Positions 37,507 to 46,880 are shown, counted from the first letter of the stretch. The stretch is DNA of 64,000 bases from Caulobacter segnis (GCF_023935105.1 NZ_CP096040.1:4135001-4199000); one strand, 5' to 3'. Program-made: numbers and translations. Notes: generated by a model from the letters alone, not told the origin.

Positions 37507-38820
37507 TCAGGTCACCGGGGTCTTCGGCGGGCGCATGGCCAGCACGGCCACGAACACTACCGCCGTGACGGCCGCGAACAGCTGGAAGGTCGGGGCGAAG
37601 CCGCCCAGACGATCGCGCATGGCCCCGGCGATGAACGGCCCCGCCGCCGACACCGCGCCGACCAGGCAGGTCAGCGAGAAGAGCTCAAGATTGCTCTGGC
37701 GTCCGTAGTAGTTCAGCAGCAATACCGTGACGGCCAGGACGGTCAGGCCGAAGCCGACGCCCGTGCCGATGGCGTAGACCAGCATCAGCACCGGCGTGGC
37801 CGCGTGGGCCAGGGCCAGCAGGCCGACCACTAGCATCCCTTGCGCCAGGACCAGCAGCCAGCGCGGATCGACACGATCGCCCAGCGCGCCGCCAGCCAGC
37901 CGCGCCAAGGTCTGCATCAGCGATTCCAGACTCAACATCTTGGCGGCCAGCGCGCCAGCCGCGACGACCGCGACACTGGCGGCGACGCCCAGTTCGGTCA
38001 GGTGGGTCACCGAGACGCTGGCCACGGTCACCCCAACCAGCAAGTGGCTGAAATAGGCGGCGACCAGGATGTAGAACTGCGGTGTGCGCAAGGCTTGCTG
38101 GACGGTCCACTCGTGGGCCGTGCGATAGACGCGGGCGTTGGCGGGCGCCTCGCGAGCTTCCTGCTCCACCTCCAGATCGACCTCGTGGGCGGCGCGCGCC
38201 AGCCACTTCGAGCCGCCGACCATCACCGCGCAGACCAGACCCACCCCGGCGGCCAGCGCGGCCTGGACGATCCAGTAGTGCCGCCAGTCGTTCCCGCTGC
38301 CGCCCATCAGGGTCAGGGCCATCCACGGTCCCGCCGCTCCGCCCAGCGAGCCAAAGGTGAAGTAGATCCCGAAGGGGAGCGCGCGCTTGCGAAACAGCGA
38401 CGACAGCACGTGGGTGCCGGGGATCAGCGCCGCCATCTGGAAGCCGACGCCGCACGCGGCCGCGCCGGCGTAGTAGCTGAGCAGGCTCTCGGAATTGGCC
38501 AGCCCCACGAACCCGCCCGCCAGCACCGCCGCGCCCGCCAGCAGCGTGCCCCGCACGCCGATCTTGCGGATCAGGATAGCCGGCAGCCACGATGAGGCGC
38601 CGGTGAAGACGCCCAGCACCGAGAAACCCAGGAACGCCTTCTCGAAGCTCCATTTCAACTCGCCGATCATGGCCGGCAGAACCACGCCCAGCGAGCCGTA
38701 GGTCGAGGCGGTGATCAGAAACAGCAGCAGGCTGAAGGCGGCCAGCAGCACCCAGGGGCGGAAGCGGTCTTCGGAAGGCGTGATCACGATCAGAACGTCC
38801 GCTTCAGGGTGGCTCGCCAT
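37507..38820 (-). CDS. MFS transporter associated with a TonB-dependent receptor
   Basis: The 437-residue protein has twelve hydrophobic segments in the MFS pattern and a conserved GAFxFGSLGG-like bend (FTFGSLGGAAGPWMAL) in helix 4-5. It is cotranscribed with the upstream TonB receptor: its ATG at 38820 lies 31 bp inside that gene, or translation starts at a GTG at 38787 just after the receptor stop. Given the siderophore-type receptor, this is a plausible inner-membrane importer or exporter of the same ligand, but the clade cannot be fixed by eye. Confidence 0.88.
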   Translation of the reverse strand: MASHPEADVLIVITPSEDRFRPWVLLAAFSLLLFLITASTYGSLGVVLPAMIGELKWSFEKAFLGFSVLGVFTGASSWLPAILIRKIGVRGTLLAGAAVLAGGFVGLANSESLLSYYAGAAACGVGFQMAALIPGTHVLSSLFRKRALPFGIYFTFGSLGGAAGPWMALTLMGGSGNDWRHYWIVQAALAAGVGLVCAVMVGGSKWLARAAHEVDLEVEQEAREAPANARVYRTAHEWTVQQALRTPQFYILVAAYFSHLLVGVTVASVSVTHLTELGVAASVAVVAAGALAAKMLSLESLMQTLARLAGGALGDRVDPRWLLVLAQGMLVVGLLALAHAATPVLMLVYAIGTGVGFGLTVLAVTVLLLNYYGRQSNLELFSLTCLVGAVSAAGPFIAGAMRDRLGGFAPTFQLFAAVTAVVFVAVLAMRPPKTPVT

Positions 38821-41189
38821 TCCCGGCCCCTGCCGGGCAGGGCGCCGAGGTTGGCGTAGGTGTCGGCGTCGGGAGTGAAATAGAACGTGTCGAACAGGTT
38901 ATCGACATTGACCGACAGGGTGTAAGGCCCGCGCTGCACGAATGCCGAGGCGTTGACCAGGCTGTAGGCCGGATAATGCACCCCGTTCTGCACCGTGCCC
39001 GCCGTGCGGCTGACGTGGCTGACGCCGACCGTCGCCCCCGCCTGGCCCCAGTCGTAGCCCTTGCTGGTGTAGGTTCCATACAGGCTGACCACCGACTTCG
39101 GCGTCAGGGTGTAGGCGTAGTCGCCGCTCCGCCCCGGCAAGGACGCGAAGCTCCACACCACGTACGAGCCGCCATAGCCCTGCGCGCCCGTCACCCCGGC
39201 GGCGTAGGCCGGGATGTACTGGAACGACGCGTCGGGCCCCTTCACGGTCGTGCGCTGGCTGTTGCCGGCGAAGGTGAAGGACAGGCGCTCGGACGCCAGC
39301 CAGCGGACCTCCAACTCGACGCCCTTGGCGCGCGTGCCCTGCACGGCCGGCGGCGCGATGGCGCCGGCGATCTGGGTGCGGTTCTGCCGGTACGCCGCTA
39401 GCGAGCCGATCAGCGTCCCGTGCAGCAGCTGGAATTTCACGCCGGCCTCGGTCAGGTCGGAGCCCGAGAGCCACGAGCCGTCGGCCACCAGGTTTGGCGC
39501 GACGTCGCCCGCCTGACTCATCTCCAGCGCCGCGGCCTTGGCGTAGCTGATGTACGGCATCAGCCCGATCGGCAGCTTGTAGGTCAGGCTGGCGCTGTAG
39601 GTGGCCTTGTCACGGTCGCCCGTCTGAAGTCCGGCCGGAACGAAGCTGAGGATCCCCGTGTCCTGACTCTCGACGCTGTAGTGGTCCCAGCGGCCGCCCA
39701 GAACGAGGTTCAGGCGGCCGACATCGATGTCGGAGGTGACGAAGACGCCCGACTGCTTCCACTTGGAGCGGTTGTCGTTCTCCCACTGCACGCCGACCCC
39801 GCCGGGCTCGTCGTCGAACGGGCTGTCGATGGTGTCGGTGGCGGTCGCGCCGAAGCTGATGTCGCGGCGGTCCAGGGTGATCAGGCCGCTGTTGTAGCTC
39901 TCGCGCCGGCGGCCCTCGAACCAGCGGTGCGAGCCACCGACCAGGGTCCTGGCGTGCACAATCCCGACATCGGTCGGGAAGGCGTAGGTCAGGCGAACCT
40001 CGCTGACCTTGGCGTCGACGGCCGAAGGATAGCCGTAAGAGACGAACCGCTTGTTGTCCTGGCGGTCGTGGAACAGCTGCAGCTTGATCGAACGGTCGCC
40101 GCCCAGGTCCTTGGCCAGGTCGAAATAGAGGGTCTGGGTGTTGGTCTTCGAGAAGTCGGCCGGGCTGATATAGACCGTGCGCCGATCCAGCTTGGTCACG
40201 CCGACGCCGGTGTCCAGGGTGTGGACCGCGTCCGTGCTGGGAAAGCCGTAATAGGCCAGGTAGAGGGCGCTGGCGTAGGGGTACGATCCGATCTCGTTGG
40301 GCGTGAGCTTGCCGTTGCCGTCCAGGTCCCGCAGCGTCGTGTCGCGGCCCGTGACATAGGTGCGATTGTCGATCAGATCCTGGGTCAGGCGGTTCCAGCC
40401 CGGCGTCTGCACGTCGCCGTCCGAATGGAACGCCATGCCGCCGAAGGCCGTGCTCCAGCCGTTCCCCAGGTCGAAGTCGGACGAGATCTCCAGCGTCTGG
40501 TGACGCGGATAGATCCCACGATAGTAGCTGTGGCTGTCCTCGGCCTCGCCATAGACCCAGACGCCGCCCTCGGCCTTGCCCAGGCTAACGGGCGCGCCGA
40601 ACTGGCCGGTGACCAGCTTCTTGTTGTAGCTGCCGAAGGTAGCGGTGACCTCGCCCTCCGGCTGGGCCAGGAAGCGACCCTCGTCACGGGCCGACTTGGG
40701 GATGAAGTTGACCAGGCCGCCGACCTTGCCGGCGCCATAGACCGGGGTCGGCGGACCGCGCAGGATCTCGATGCGCGCCGCCCCGCCGATCGGGGTCGAA
40801 TAGGTGCCGCGGTTCTCCACCCGCTTGAAACCGCGGAAGTAGTTCTCGGCCAGGGTGCCGCGGATGTTGAGCGCGCCCGGCACCCCGTAGAAGCTGGCCG
40901 TGTGGGTCCCCGGCGAGACCTTGGTCGCCCCGTCCAGGGTCAGGACGCCGTAGCGTTCCAGGGTCAGGTCGCTGACCAGGCTGGCCGAGCGCGGGGTCTC
41001 GATCAGCGGCTTGTCGATCCCGAACACCGTGTCGCTGGGCCGTTTTTCCAGCAGACCCGCCTTGTCGCGCGCCACGATCACCACCGCGTCCACCTGATCG
41101 GCAACCTGGGTCTCGGCATGGGCGGCGAGCCCGCTCAGGGTCGAGAACGCCAGGGCGCTGGCGGAGAGCAGGACGTGTCTAAGCGGCAT
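38790..41189 (-). CDS. TonB-dependent siderophore-type receptor
   Basis: The 799-residue outer-membrane receptor has a signal peptide (MPLRHVLLSASALAFSTLSG, cleavage after AHA), a plug domain (about 50-160, with RFRG-type NIRG...NYFRG and RIEILRGPPTPVYGAGKVGG) and a 22-strand barrel ending WRATLKRTF. The plug pattern places it in the FhuE-like siderophore receptor family. It heads a two-gene unit with the MFS gene, and an FCD-type GntR gene lies 151 bp upstream on the same strand. A 14-bp motif at 41280 is shared with the GntR promoter, so regulation by that regulator is likely. Confidence 0.93.
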   Translation of the reverse strand: MPLRHVLLSASALAFSTLSGLAAHAETQVADQVDAVVIVARDKAGLLEKRPSDTVFGIDKPLIETPRSASLVSDLTLERYGVLTLDGATKVSPGTHTASFYGVPGALNIRGTLAENYFRGFKRVENRGTYSTPIGGAARIEILRGPPTPVYGAGKVGGLVNFIPKSARDEGRFLAQPEGEVTATFGSYNKKLVTGQFGAPVSLGKAEGGVWVYGEAEDSHSYYRGIYPRHQTLEISSDFDLGNGWSTAFGGMAFHSDGDVQTPGWNRLTQDLIDNRTYVTGRDTTLRDLDGNGKLTPNEIGSYPYASALYLAYYGFPSTDAVHTLDTGVGVTKLDRRTVYISPADFSKTNTQTLYFDLAKDLGGDRSIKLQLFHDRQDNKRFVSYGYPSAVDAKVSEVRLTYAFPTDVGIVHARTLVGGSHRWFEGRRRESYNSGLITLDRRDISFGATATDTIDSPFDDEPGGVGVQWENDNRSKWKQSGVFVTSDIDVGRLNLVLGGRWDHYSVESQDTGILSFVPAGLQTGDRDKATYSASLTYKLPIGLMPYISYAKAAALEMSQAGDVAPNLVADGSWLSGSDLTEAGVKFQLLHGTLIGSLAAYRQNRTQIAGAIAPPAVQGTRAKGVELEVRWLASERLSFTFAGNSQRTTVKGPDASFQYIPAYAAGVTGAQGYGGSYVVWSFASLPGRSGDYAYTLTPKSVVSLYGTYTSKGYDWGQAGATVGVSHVSRTAGTVQNGVHYPAYSLVNASAFVQRGPYTLSVNVDNLFDTFYFTPDADTYANLGALPGRGREWRATLKRTF

Positions 41190-41279
41190 CGCGATCGGAC
41201 CTTCACGCCGCCAGACAGGACTCCCCGGCGGTTCGGTCGCCGATATCTGGTGATCCCTTGATGTTCGTCAAAATGCCTT

Positions 41280-41293
41280 CTGACATTTTACAG
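41280..41293. promoter_or_regulatory. Candidate GntR site upstream of the TonB receptor
   Basis: CTGACATTTTACAG lies 91 bp before the receptor start codon. Its near copy (CTGACATTTCACCG, read on the minus strand) lies 34 bp before the GntR gene start. The two match at 12 of 14 positions; each is an imperfect palindrome (CTG...CAG), consistent with a dimeric FCD-type GntR binding both. Confidence 0.5.
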
Positions 41294-41340
41294 GAGATTG
41301 CGAAGAGGCTGTGGCGGGGAAGCCTCACCTTACGTAGGGT

Positions 41341-42072
41341 CTAGGCGGCCCCGACGTGGGGCCGTGTCTGCGCCTCGGGCTGGACGTTCAGAATGCGCAG
41401 CATGGCCTGGCGCGAGGCCTCGGCGTCGCCGCCGGCGATGACGCGGGCCACTTGGCGGTGCTCCTCGATCTCGTCCATCAACTCCTGCTCGGTGGCGCCG
41501 TTGAACGAGAACACCCAGAAACGGGCCGCCTTGTGCTGCAGAGGGATCAGGATCCGCGCCAGGGCCAGGTTGCCCGAGGCCCGCGCCACGTGGGCGTGGA
41601 AGCGCAGGTCCATGGCCACCAGGGCCGGCAGGTCGCAAGTGCGGGCGGCCTCCTCGCCATCGGCGAAGACCTCGTACATCGCCTGGGCTTCGGCCTTGCT
41701 GGCGTTTCGGGCCGCCAGGGCCGCGCAGTGCGGCTCGATCAGCACCCGCGCCTCGTAGCCTTGGCGCAGCTCGACCAGGTCCAGCGGCGAGACCAGGGTG
41801 CCCGAGCGGGCGCGGCGCACGACCAGGCCCTCCAGCGCCAGGCGGCCCAGGGCGTCGCGGACCCCGGCCAGTCCTGTCTCGTAGCGCGCGGCCAGCGACT
41901 GCTCGTCCAGCCGCGCCCCGGCCGGCAGCTCGCCCAGGATCAGATCGAGCAGAATGCGTTCGTAGACCTTGGTCTTCTGCAGGTCGGGCGCCCAGTCTTC
42001 CAGGCCCGACGAATTGGCCACGTCCAGCACCAGCATGCGGCCGGCGGTCGATTTCAGCGAAGGCGAGGCCAT
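41341..42072 (-). CDS. GntR family regulator with FCD effector domain
   Basis: The 243-residue protein has an N-terminal GntR winged helix-turn-helix (about 25-90: VYERILLDLILGELPAGARL, then GVRDALGRLALEGLVV) and a helical FCD ligand domain with metal-binding-type residues (DLRFHAHVARASGN, and HRQVARVIAGGD). FCD regulators respond to organic acids or sugar acids. It precedes the TonB receptor on the same strand. The ATG at 42072 is preferred over the longer frame reaching 42243, because that extension lies inside the palindromic repeat. Candidate self-operator at 42106. Confidence 0.92.
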   Translation of the reverse strand: MASPSLKSTAGRMLVLDVANSSGLEDWAPDLQKTKVYERILLDLILGELPAGARLDEQSLAARYETGLAGVRDALGRLALEGLVVRRARSGTLVSPLDLVELRQGYEARVLIEPHCAALAARNASKAEAQAMYEVFADGEEAARTCDLPALVAMDLRFHAHVARASGNLALARILIPLQHKAARFWVFSFNGATEQELMDEIEEHRQVARVIAGGDAEASRQAMLRILNVQPEAQTRPHVGAA

Positions 42073-42105
42073 GCGGGCTCCGAGGCGTGCGGTCGCTGAT
42101 AGGTA

Positions 42106-42119
42106 CGGTGAAATGTCAG
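42106..42119. promoter_or_regulatory. Candidate GntR self-operator
   Basis: CGGTGAAATGTCAG on the plus strand (CTGACATTTCACCG on the minus strand) lies 34 bp upstream of the GntR start. See the matching site at 41280-41293. Confidence 0.45.
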
Positions 42120-42130
42120 GAGTAGCGAGT

Positions 42131-42300
42131 CCCCCTTCTCCCCTTGCGGGAGAAGGTGTCGCTGAAAGCGACGGATGAGGGGTCGCACAAACGCAAACCG
42201 CCGCGACGGCGGATAGGCCGGTCGCGGCGGATCTCGTCTTCACCCCCTCACCCGACCGCCTTCGGCGGCCCCCCTCTCCCGCAAGGGGAGAGGGAAATCC
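42131..42300. repeat. Composite palindromic repeat between metQ and the GntR gene
   Basis: Several stem-loops lie in a row: CCTTCTCCC/GGGAGAAGG (42134-42142 with 42148-42156), GTCGC/GCGAC, CCGCCGCGAC/GTCGCGGCGG, and CCCTCTCCC/GGGAGAGGG at the end next to the metQ stop. The CTTCTCCCCTTGCGGGAGAAG unit is a common dispersed repeat of this group. On the minus strand it may also help terminate metQ. Confidence 0.75.
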
Positions 42301-43107
42301 CTAGAACGCCGGGACCACCGCGCCGGCGTACTTCTTCTCGATGAACGCCTTGACCTCCGGCGTGGTCAGGGCCGCCTCCAGCTTCTTGACGCGCGGGTCG
42401 TCCTTGTTGTCCGCCCGGCCGACCAGATAGTTCACGTACGGGCTGGTCTTGTCCTCGATGACTAGGGCGTCCTTGGCCGGGTTCAGCTTGGCGTCGAGGG
42501 CGTAGTTGGTGTTGATCACCGCCAGGTCGACCTGGTTCAGCACGCGCGGCAGGGCCGGCGCCTCCAGCTCCTTGAACTTCAGGTTCTTGGGGTTGCTGGT
42601 GATGTCCTTGACGGTCGACAGGGCGTTGCTGGGGTCCTTGAGGCCGATGACGCCGTTCTTGGCCAGCAGGATCAGCGCGCGGCCCTCGGTGCTGCCGTCG
42701 TTGGGGATGGCCACCGTGGCGCCGTTCGGCACCTCGCCGATGGTCTTCCACTTGGCCGAATAGGCGCCGATCGGCTCGACGTGGACGCCCAGCAGCGGGA
42801 TCAGGGCCGTGCCCTTCTGGCGGTTGAAGTCCTCCAGATAGGGCAGCGTCTGGAAGTAGTTCACGTCGATGCGCTTCTCGGCGACCTGGGTGTTGGGCTG
42901 GACGTAGTCGTTGAAGACCTTGATCTCCAGCTTCAGCCCCTCGGCGGCCAGCTTCGGCTTGATGAACTCCAGGACTTCGGCGTGTGGGATCGCGGTCGCG
43001 GCGATGGTCAGGGTGTCGGGCGCGCTAGCCTTGGGCTCCTTGGGACCGCAGGCGGCCAAGGTCAGGGCGGCGAGGCCGAGAACGAGAATAGCGCGGCGGG
43101 CGACCAT
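42301..43107 (-). CDS. metQ: D-/L-methionine ABC transporter substrate-binding lipoprotein
   Basis: The 268-residue protein is a MetQ/NlpA-type lipoprotein. The lipobox is LAAC (Cys20 of the mature-start numbering used), followed by IAATAIPHAEVLEFIKP and VNYFQTLPYLEDFN, both characteristic. It binds methionine in the periplasm for the MetNI permease. It is the last gene of a leftward operon metN-metI-unknown-metQ, separated from the unknown gene by a 155-bp gap that contains a hairpin. The ATG at 43107 is used; the earlier ATG at 43119 adds only four residues. Confidence 0.95.
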   Translation of the reverse strand: MVARRAILVLGLAALTLAACGPKEPKASAPDTLTIAATAIPHAEVLEFIKPKLAAEGLKLEIKVFNDYVQPNTQVAEKRIDVNYFQTLPYLEDFNRQKGTALIPLLGVHVEPIGAYSAKWKTIGEVPNGATVAIPNDGSTEGRALILLAKNGVIGLKDPSNALSTVKDITSNPKNLKFKELEAPALPRVLNQVDLAVINTNYALDAKLNPAKDALVIEDKTSPYVNYLVGRADNKDDPRVKKLEAALTTPEVKAFIEKKYAGAVVPAF

Positions 43108-43156
43108 GAACGGCTCCATAAGGCGATCGAACGGGTAGGCTTTTGCCCGGTTAGCG

Positions 43157-43184
43157 CCCCCGGAGGAAATCAGATTTCCTGGGG
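43157..43184 (-). other. Intra-operon hairpin before metQ
   Basis: AGGAAAT (43164-43170) pairs with ATTTCCT (43174-43180) around a CAG loop, with outer CCCC (43157-43160) and GGGG (43181-43184). There is no T tract. It could be a processing or RNA-stability element that sets a higher or lower metQ level than metNI. I saw no SAM-riboswitch core here. Confidence 0.5.
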
Positions 43185-43231
43185 AGAGGTCGAGAAGAGT
43201 CCGAACTTCGCCCGCGCCCCAACCCGCCCTT

Positions 43232-43249
43232 CCTAGGCCTTGCGCCTGG
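43232..43249. repeat. CCTAGGCCTTG dispersed repeat, copy 1
   Basis: The unit CCTAGGCCTTGCGCCTGG in the gap before metQ has a close copy at 61749-61767 (CCTAGGCCTTGTGCCTAGG). The same unit in two unrelated intergenic sites indicates a dispersed repeat. Confidence 0.5.
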
Positions 43250-43262
43250 AGGCGAAGAAGGC

Positions 43263-43607
43263 TTACGCGTCGTCGTTGGCCGCATCCGGAACGTCCGGCA
43301 GGCCGTGGATGATCCAGTTGGCCACGAAGTCGGGCTTCTCGCCCTCGAGGGTGGTCACGCCCGGCTCGGCAGGCTCGATGGCCGAGGTCTGGGGCGGCAG
43401 GGTGTAGGTGTCGCCGTCGTGCTCGCCCAGGAGGTCCAGCACGATGCCCTCGTCCTCGGTCGCGTCGATGACCACGCCGAAGAACTGCTGGCGCTCGCTC
43501 ACCTCGCCGTCGTCATCGAGGAAGGTCAGGTTCATCAGCAGGGTCTTGCCCAGCAGGGTCTTGGCGAAGGCGGCGTCCCAGTGGCGATCTTCGTTCTCGT
43601 CGGTCAT
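43263..43607 (-). CDS. Uncharacterised acidic protein encoded inside the methionine importer operon
   Basis: This 114-residue protein is strongly acidic and begins [20 protein letters not shown]. It continues with LLMNLTFLDDDGEVSERQQ, FFGVVIDATEDEGIVLDLLG and a beta-rich middle that looks like a small soluble domain. I do not recognise a family. Its ATG overlaps the metI stop (ATGA at 43607), so it is cotranslated with the permease, and metQ follows. That position suggests a role in methionine uptake, regulation or a linked metabolic step, but it could be a passenger of the operon. Confidence 0.85.
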   Translation of the reverse strand: MTDENEDRHWDAAFAKTLLGKTLLMNLTFLDDDGEVSERQQFFGVVIDATEDEGIVLDLLGEHDGDTYTLPPQTSAIEPAEPGVTTLEGEKPDFVANWIIHGLPDVPDAANDDA

Positions 43608-44260
43608 TTGTGAGACACCTTTCGCACCACCGTGTCGCCGATCATCTGCAGCACCTGCACCAGCACCAGCATCAGGACGACGGTGACGATCATCACGTCG
43701 GTCTGGAAGCGCTGGTAGCCGAAGCGGATGGCGAGGTCCCCGAGGCCGCCGGCCCCGACCACGCCGGCCATGGCAGTGTAGGAGACCAGGGCGATGGCGG
43801 TCACCGTCGCCGCGGCGATCAGGCCCGGCAGGGCCTCAGGCAGCAGCGCGCCCAGCACCACCTGACGCCGCTTGGCGCCCATGGCGAAGCTGGCCTCGAT
43901 CACGCCCTTGTCGACCTCGCGCAGGGCGGTCTCGACCAGGCGGGCGAAGAACGGCGCGGCGCCCGCCACCAGCGGCGGGATGGCGCCGGCCACGCCCAGC
44001 GAGGTGCCGACCAGGGCCACGGTCAGCGGGATCATCACGATCAGCAGGATCACGAACGGCACCGAGCGCAGCACGTTGACCAGCAGAGACAGCGCGCCGT
44101 TGGCCAGGCGGTTCTCGAGCATTTGGCCCTTGCCGGTCAGGAACAGGATCACGCCCAGCGGCAAGCCCAGCAGGACGGTCAGGACCATCGATCCACCCAG
44201 CATCGCCAGGGTGTCGAGCGTGGCCTGGCCGATTTCGCTCCAGTCTATGTTTTCCATCAC
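43604..44260 (-). CDS. metI: D-/L-methionine ABC transporter permease
   Basis: The 218-residue permease has five to six hydrophobic helices and the cytoplasmic EAA-type loop with [28 protein letters not shown], which contacts MetN. Length and sequence match MetI. Its start overlaps the metN stop by 4 bp and its stop overlaps the next gene, so it is cotranslated with its neighbours. Confidence 0.94.
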   Translation of the reverse strand: MMENIDWSEIGQATLDTLAMLGGSMVLTVLLGLPLGVILFLTGKGQMLENRLANGALSLLVNVLRSVPFVILLIVMIPLTVALVGTSLGVAGAIPPLVAGAAPFFARLVETALREVDKGVIEASFAMGAKRRQVVLGALLPEALPGLIAAATVTAIALVSYTAMAGVVGAGGLGDLAIRFGYQRFQTDVMIVTVVLMLVLVQVLQMIGDTVVRKVSHK

Positions 44261-45267
44261 CGGCCCTCCCCTGCCCCATGGGGTGCGCCGAGATCATCGA
44301 CGCGGACGTCGGCCGCCTGGAACTGGGCGATGGCGGCGTTCACGTCGCCGCCGGTCAGGGCCAGGGTCAGCTGGCCGTAAGGCGTCTCGCGCAGGCGGTG
44401 GATGCGGCCGCCCAGGATCGAATAGTCGACGCCGGTGGCGCGGGCGACCTCGCCCAGCACCGGCTTGTAGGTCGCCTCGCCCTTGAAGGTCAGGCGCACG
44501 ACGCGGCCCTCGAAGCCCGGCGCGCTGGCCACTTCGCCATCCGCCTCGCTGACGAAGCGGCGGGCGGTGTCGCTGGCCGGATGCAGGAAGACGTCCTCCA
44601 CCGGCCCCTCCTCGACCACGCGGCCGGCCTCCAGCACGGCGACGCGGTCGCAGACGCGGCGAACCACGTCCATCTCATGGGTGATCAGCACGATGGTCAG
44701 GCCCAGCTCGCGGTTCAGGCCCGAGACGAGGTCCAGGATCTGCTCGGTCGTCTCGGGGTCGAGGGCGCTGGTGGCCTCGTCGCACAGCAGGATCTTGGGG
44801 CCGGTGGCCAGGGCGCGGGCGATGCCCACCCGCTGCTTCTGGCCGCCCGACAGCTGGGCCGGATACTTGGCCGCGTGATCGGAGAGGCCGACGCGCGCCA
44901 GCAGCTCGGCCGTGCGCGCCTTAACCTCGGAGGCGGGTCGGCCGGCCAACTTCAGCGGGAAGGCGACGTTCTGGGCGACCGTCTTGCCCGACAAGAGGTT
45001 GAAGTGCTGGAAGATCATCCCTACCCGCCGACGCAGGGCCCGCAGGCCCTCAACGCCCAGGGCCGCCACGTCGTCGCCGTCCACCACCACCCGACCGCCG
45101 GTCGGGGTTTCGAGCCCGTTGATCAGCCGGATCAGGGTCGACTTGCCCGCGCCCGAGGCGCCGATCACGCCGAACACCTCGCCGGCCTTCACCGATAGGG
45201 TGACCTCGCTCAGGGCGGCATGCGCGCCGGCGGCATAGGTCTTGGAAACGGCCTCGAAGGCGATCAC
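44257..45267 (-). CDS. metN: D-/L-methionine ABC transporter ATP-binding protein
   Basis: The 336-residue ATPase has Walker [10 protein letters not shown], signature LSGGQKQR and Walker [12 protein letters not shown], followed by a C-terminal NIL domain (about residues 265-335, [20 protein letters not shown]) that binds methionine and shuts the transporter down. It starts with GTG at 45267. It heads the operon; the 70-bp gap upstream, after the amidohydrolase stop, contains no recognisable SAM-II or other riboswitch, although methionine operons of alphaproteobacteria often have one. Confidence 0.94.
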   Translation of the reverse strand: MIAFEAVSKTYAAGAHAALSEVTLSVKAGEVFGVIGASGAGKSTLIRLINGLETPTGGRVVVDGDDVAALGVEGLRALRRRVGMIFQHFNLLSGKTVAQNVAFPLKLAGRPASEVKARTAELLARVGLSDHAAKYPAQLSGGQKQRVGIARALATGPKILLCDEATSALDPETTEQILDLVSGLNRELGLTIVLITHEMDVVRRVCDRVAVLEAGRVVEEGPVEDVFLHPASDTARRFVSEADGEVASAPGFEGRVVRLTFKGEATYKPVLGEVARATGVDYSILGGRIHRLRETPYGQLTLALTGGDVNAAIAQFQAADVRVDDLGAPHGAGEGR

Positions 45268-45337
45268 GTCGAAGGTCCTGTGAAGGGGGAGCGCTGCATC
45301 TAGGCGCTCCGCGCCCGATAGTCGAGACCGGCGCGCC

Positions 45338-46627
45338 CTAAGGCTGCTTCACCACGTCGCCGCCCTTCATCACGAACACCGGCCTCTCCAGAGTCGTCAC
45401 GTCGGCCAGCGGGTCGCCCGCCACCGCGATGATGTCGCCATAGCGGCCGACGGCGACTTGGCCGACGTCCTTGGACTGGCCCAGGGCCTCGGCGGCGGTG
45501 ATCGTCGCGGTCTGGATCGCCTGCAGCGGCGTGGCCCCATAGCGGACCATGATCGCGAACTGCTTGGCGTTGTCGCCGTGCGGATAGACCCCGGCGTCGG
45601 TGCCGTAGATCATCTTCACCCCGGCTTTCAGCGCCTTCTTGAAGTTCTGGCGCTGGATCTCGCCGATGTCGCGGTCCTTGCGCAGATTGTCTTCCAGCAC
45701 GCCGTTCTTCTTGCCCTCGGCCTGGGTGTAGTCGGTGTTGTAGATGTCCATCGAGAAGTAGGTCCCGTGCTGGACCGCCAGCTTGATGCCCTCGTCGTCG
45801 ACCAGGCTGGCGTGCTCGATGGTGTCGATGCCGGCCTTGATGGCCTCGCGGATGCCCGCCGCGCCGTGGGCGTGGGCGGCGACCTTCAGCCCGGCCATGT
45901 GGGCCTCGTCGGCCACGGCGTGCATCTCGTCATAGGTCAGCTGCTGCTGGCCCGGCTCGTCACCGCGCGAGAACACCCCGCCGGTCGCGCAGATCTTGAT
46001 CACCTGCGCGCCGTACTTCTTCAGCGTCCGGACGACCTTCCGCGCCTCGTCCGGGCTGTCGATGTTGTAGGGGCCCTTCTGGTCCATCGATGGCGGGAAG
46101 AAGGTCGAGTCACAGTGGCCACCGGTCGCGCCGATCGCCCAGGTCGCCGTGACCACGCGCGGCCCGACCACATAGCCGGCGTCGATCGCCTCGCGCAGAC
46201 CCACATCGTCGAAGTCGGCCGACCCGACATTGCGGATGGTGGTGAAGCCGGCGTCCAGAGTCTTCCTGGCGTTGGCCACCTGGACCACGCTCCAGAAGCG
46301 GTCGCTGTACTGCAGGCTGTTATAGCCGCCCACCTCGGCCAGGCCGTCGATGTGGGTGTGCATGTCGATCAGGCCCGGCAGCAGGGTCGCGCCCGGCAGG
46401 TCGACGAGCTTTGCGCCGGCCGGGACCGCGTCGCCCTTCTTGCCGATGCTGGTGATGCGGCCATCGGTGACGATCACCAGCGGGTTGTCGACATATTTGC
46501 CCGTCGCCACGTCCAGCAGCCGGGCGGCGCTGACGGCCTCCACCTGCGCCGCGCTGGCCGCGCTGGTCGCCGACACACCGGCCAGCAAACCCGCGGCCAG
46601 AACCGCGGCCTTGAATCCCTCACCCAT
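45338..46627 (-). CDS. Exported metal-dependent amidohydrolase (dipeptidase/imidazolonepropionase-like)
   Basis: The 429-residue enzyme has a signal peptide ([20 protein letters not shown], cleavage after ASA). Metal-binding motifs of the amidohydrolase superfamily are the HxH in [10 protein letters not shown], a Lys in VIKICATGG, His residues in AAHAHG and IEHASLV, and an Asp in [11 protein letters not shown]. Members from Caulobacter characterised as Xaa-Arg/Lys dipeptidases have this same form (Cc2672-type), so a peptidase role is possible; imidazolonepropionase is the name transfer usually seen. The ATG at 46627 places the signal peptide first. Confidence 0.88.
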   Translation of the reverse strand: MGEGFKAAVLAAGLLAGVSATSAASAAQVEAVSAARLLDVATGKYVDNPLVIVTDGRITSIGKKGDAVPAGAKLVDLPGATLLPGLIDMHTHIDGLAEVGGYNSLQYSDRFWSVVQVANARKTLDAGFTTIRNVGSADFDDVGLREAIDAGYVVGPRVVTATWAIGATGGHCDSTFFPPSMDQKGPYNIDSPDEARKVVRTLKKYGAQVIKICATGGVFSRGDEPGQQQLTYDEMHAVADEAHMAGLKVAAHAHGAAGIREAIKAGIDTIEHASLVDDEGIKLAVQHGTYFSMDIYNTDYTQAEGKKNGVLEDNLRKDRDIGEIQRQNFKKALKAGVKMIYGTDAGVYPHGDNAKQFAIMVRYGATPLQAIQTATITAAEALGQSKDVGQVAVGRYGDIIAVAGDPLADVTTLERPVFVMKGGDVVKQP

Positions 46628-46880
46628 CGATCGTCCCCGTCCAAAGATTGAGCACGGCGACGCTAGCACGGCGCGGCTCAGCGTCGAGCGTCCGTTGGCG
46701 GGTTGGAACGGAGTCTGCGTGGCCGCTACGCAACAGGCCAAGCGCCACAACAAGCTTCGCCACACAATTGTTGAACGGTCGAGGAACCGACACAGCATAA
46801 CTTCGCTAATTCTCCAGTTTCCCCCCGAGTAACTTGACCATTAACTAAACTACTCGATCAAAATCTATGGAGAGTTAGAC
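46628..46880. promoter_or_regulatory. Divergent promoter region
   Basis: The 253-bp gap serves two divergent genes. Near the plus-strand gene it becomes AT-rich, with TTGACC at 46834-46839, 17 bp from a poor -10, and a strong ribosome site GGAGAG six bases before the ATG at 46881. Confidence 0.35.

Noticed and set aside
45268-45337. SAM-II riboswitch ahead of metN
   Set aside because: The 70-bp gap lacks the conserved pairing and A-rich segment of the motif; it is mostly GC-rich and follows directly after the amidohydrolase stop.
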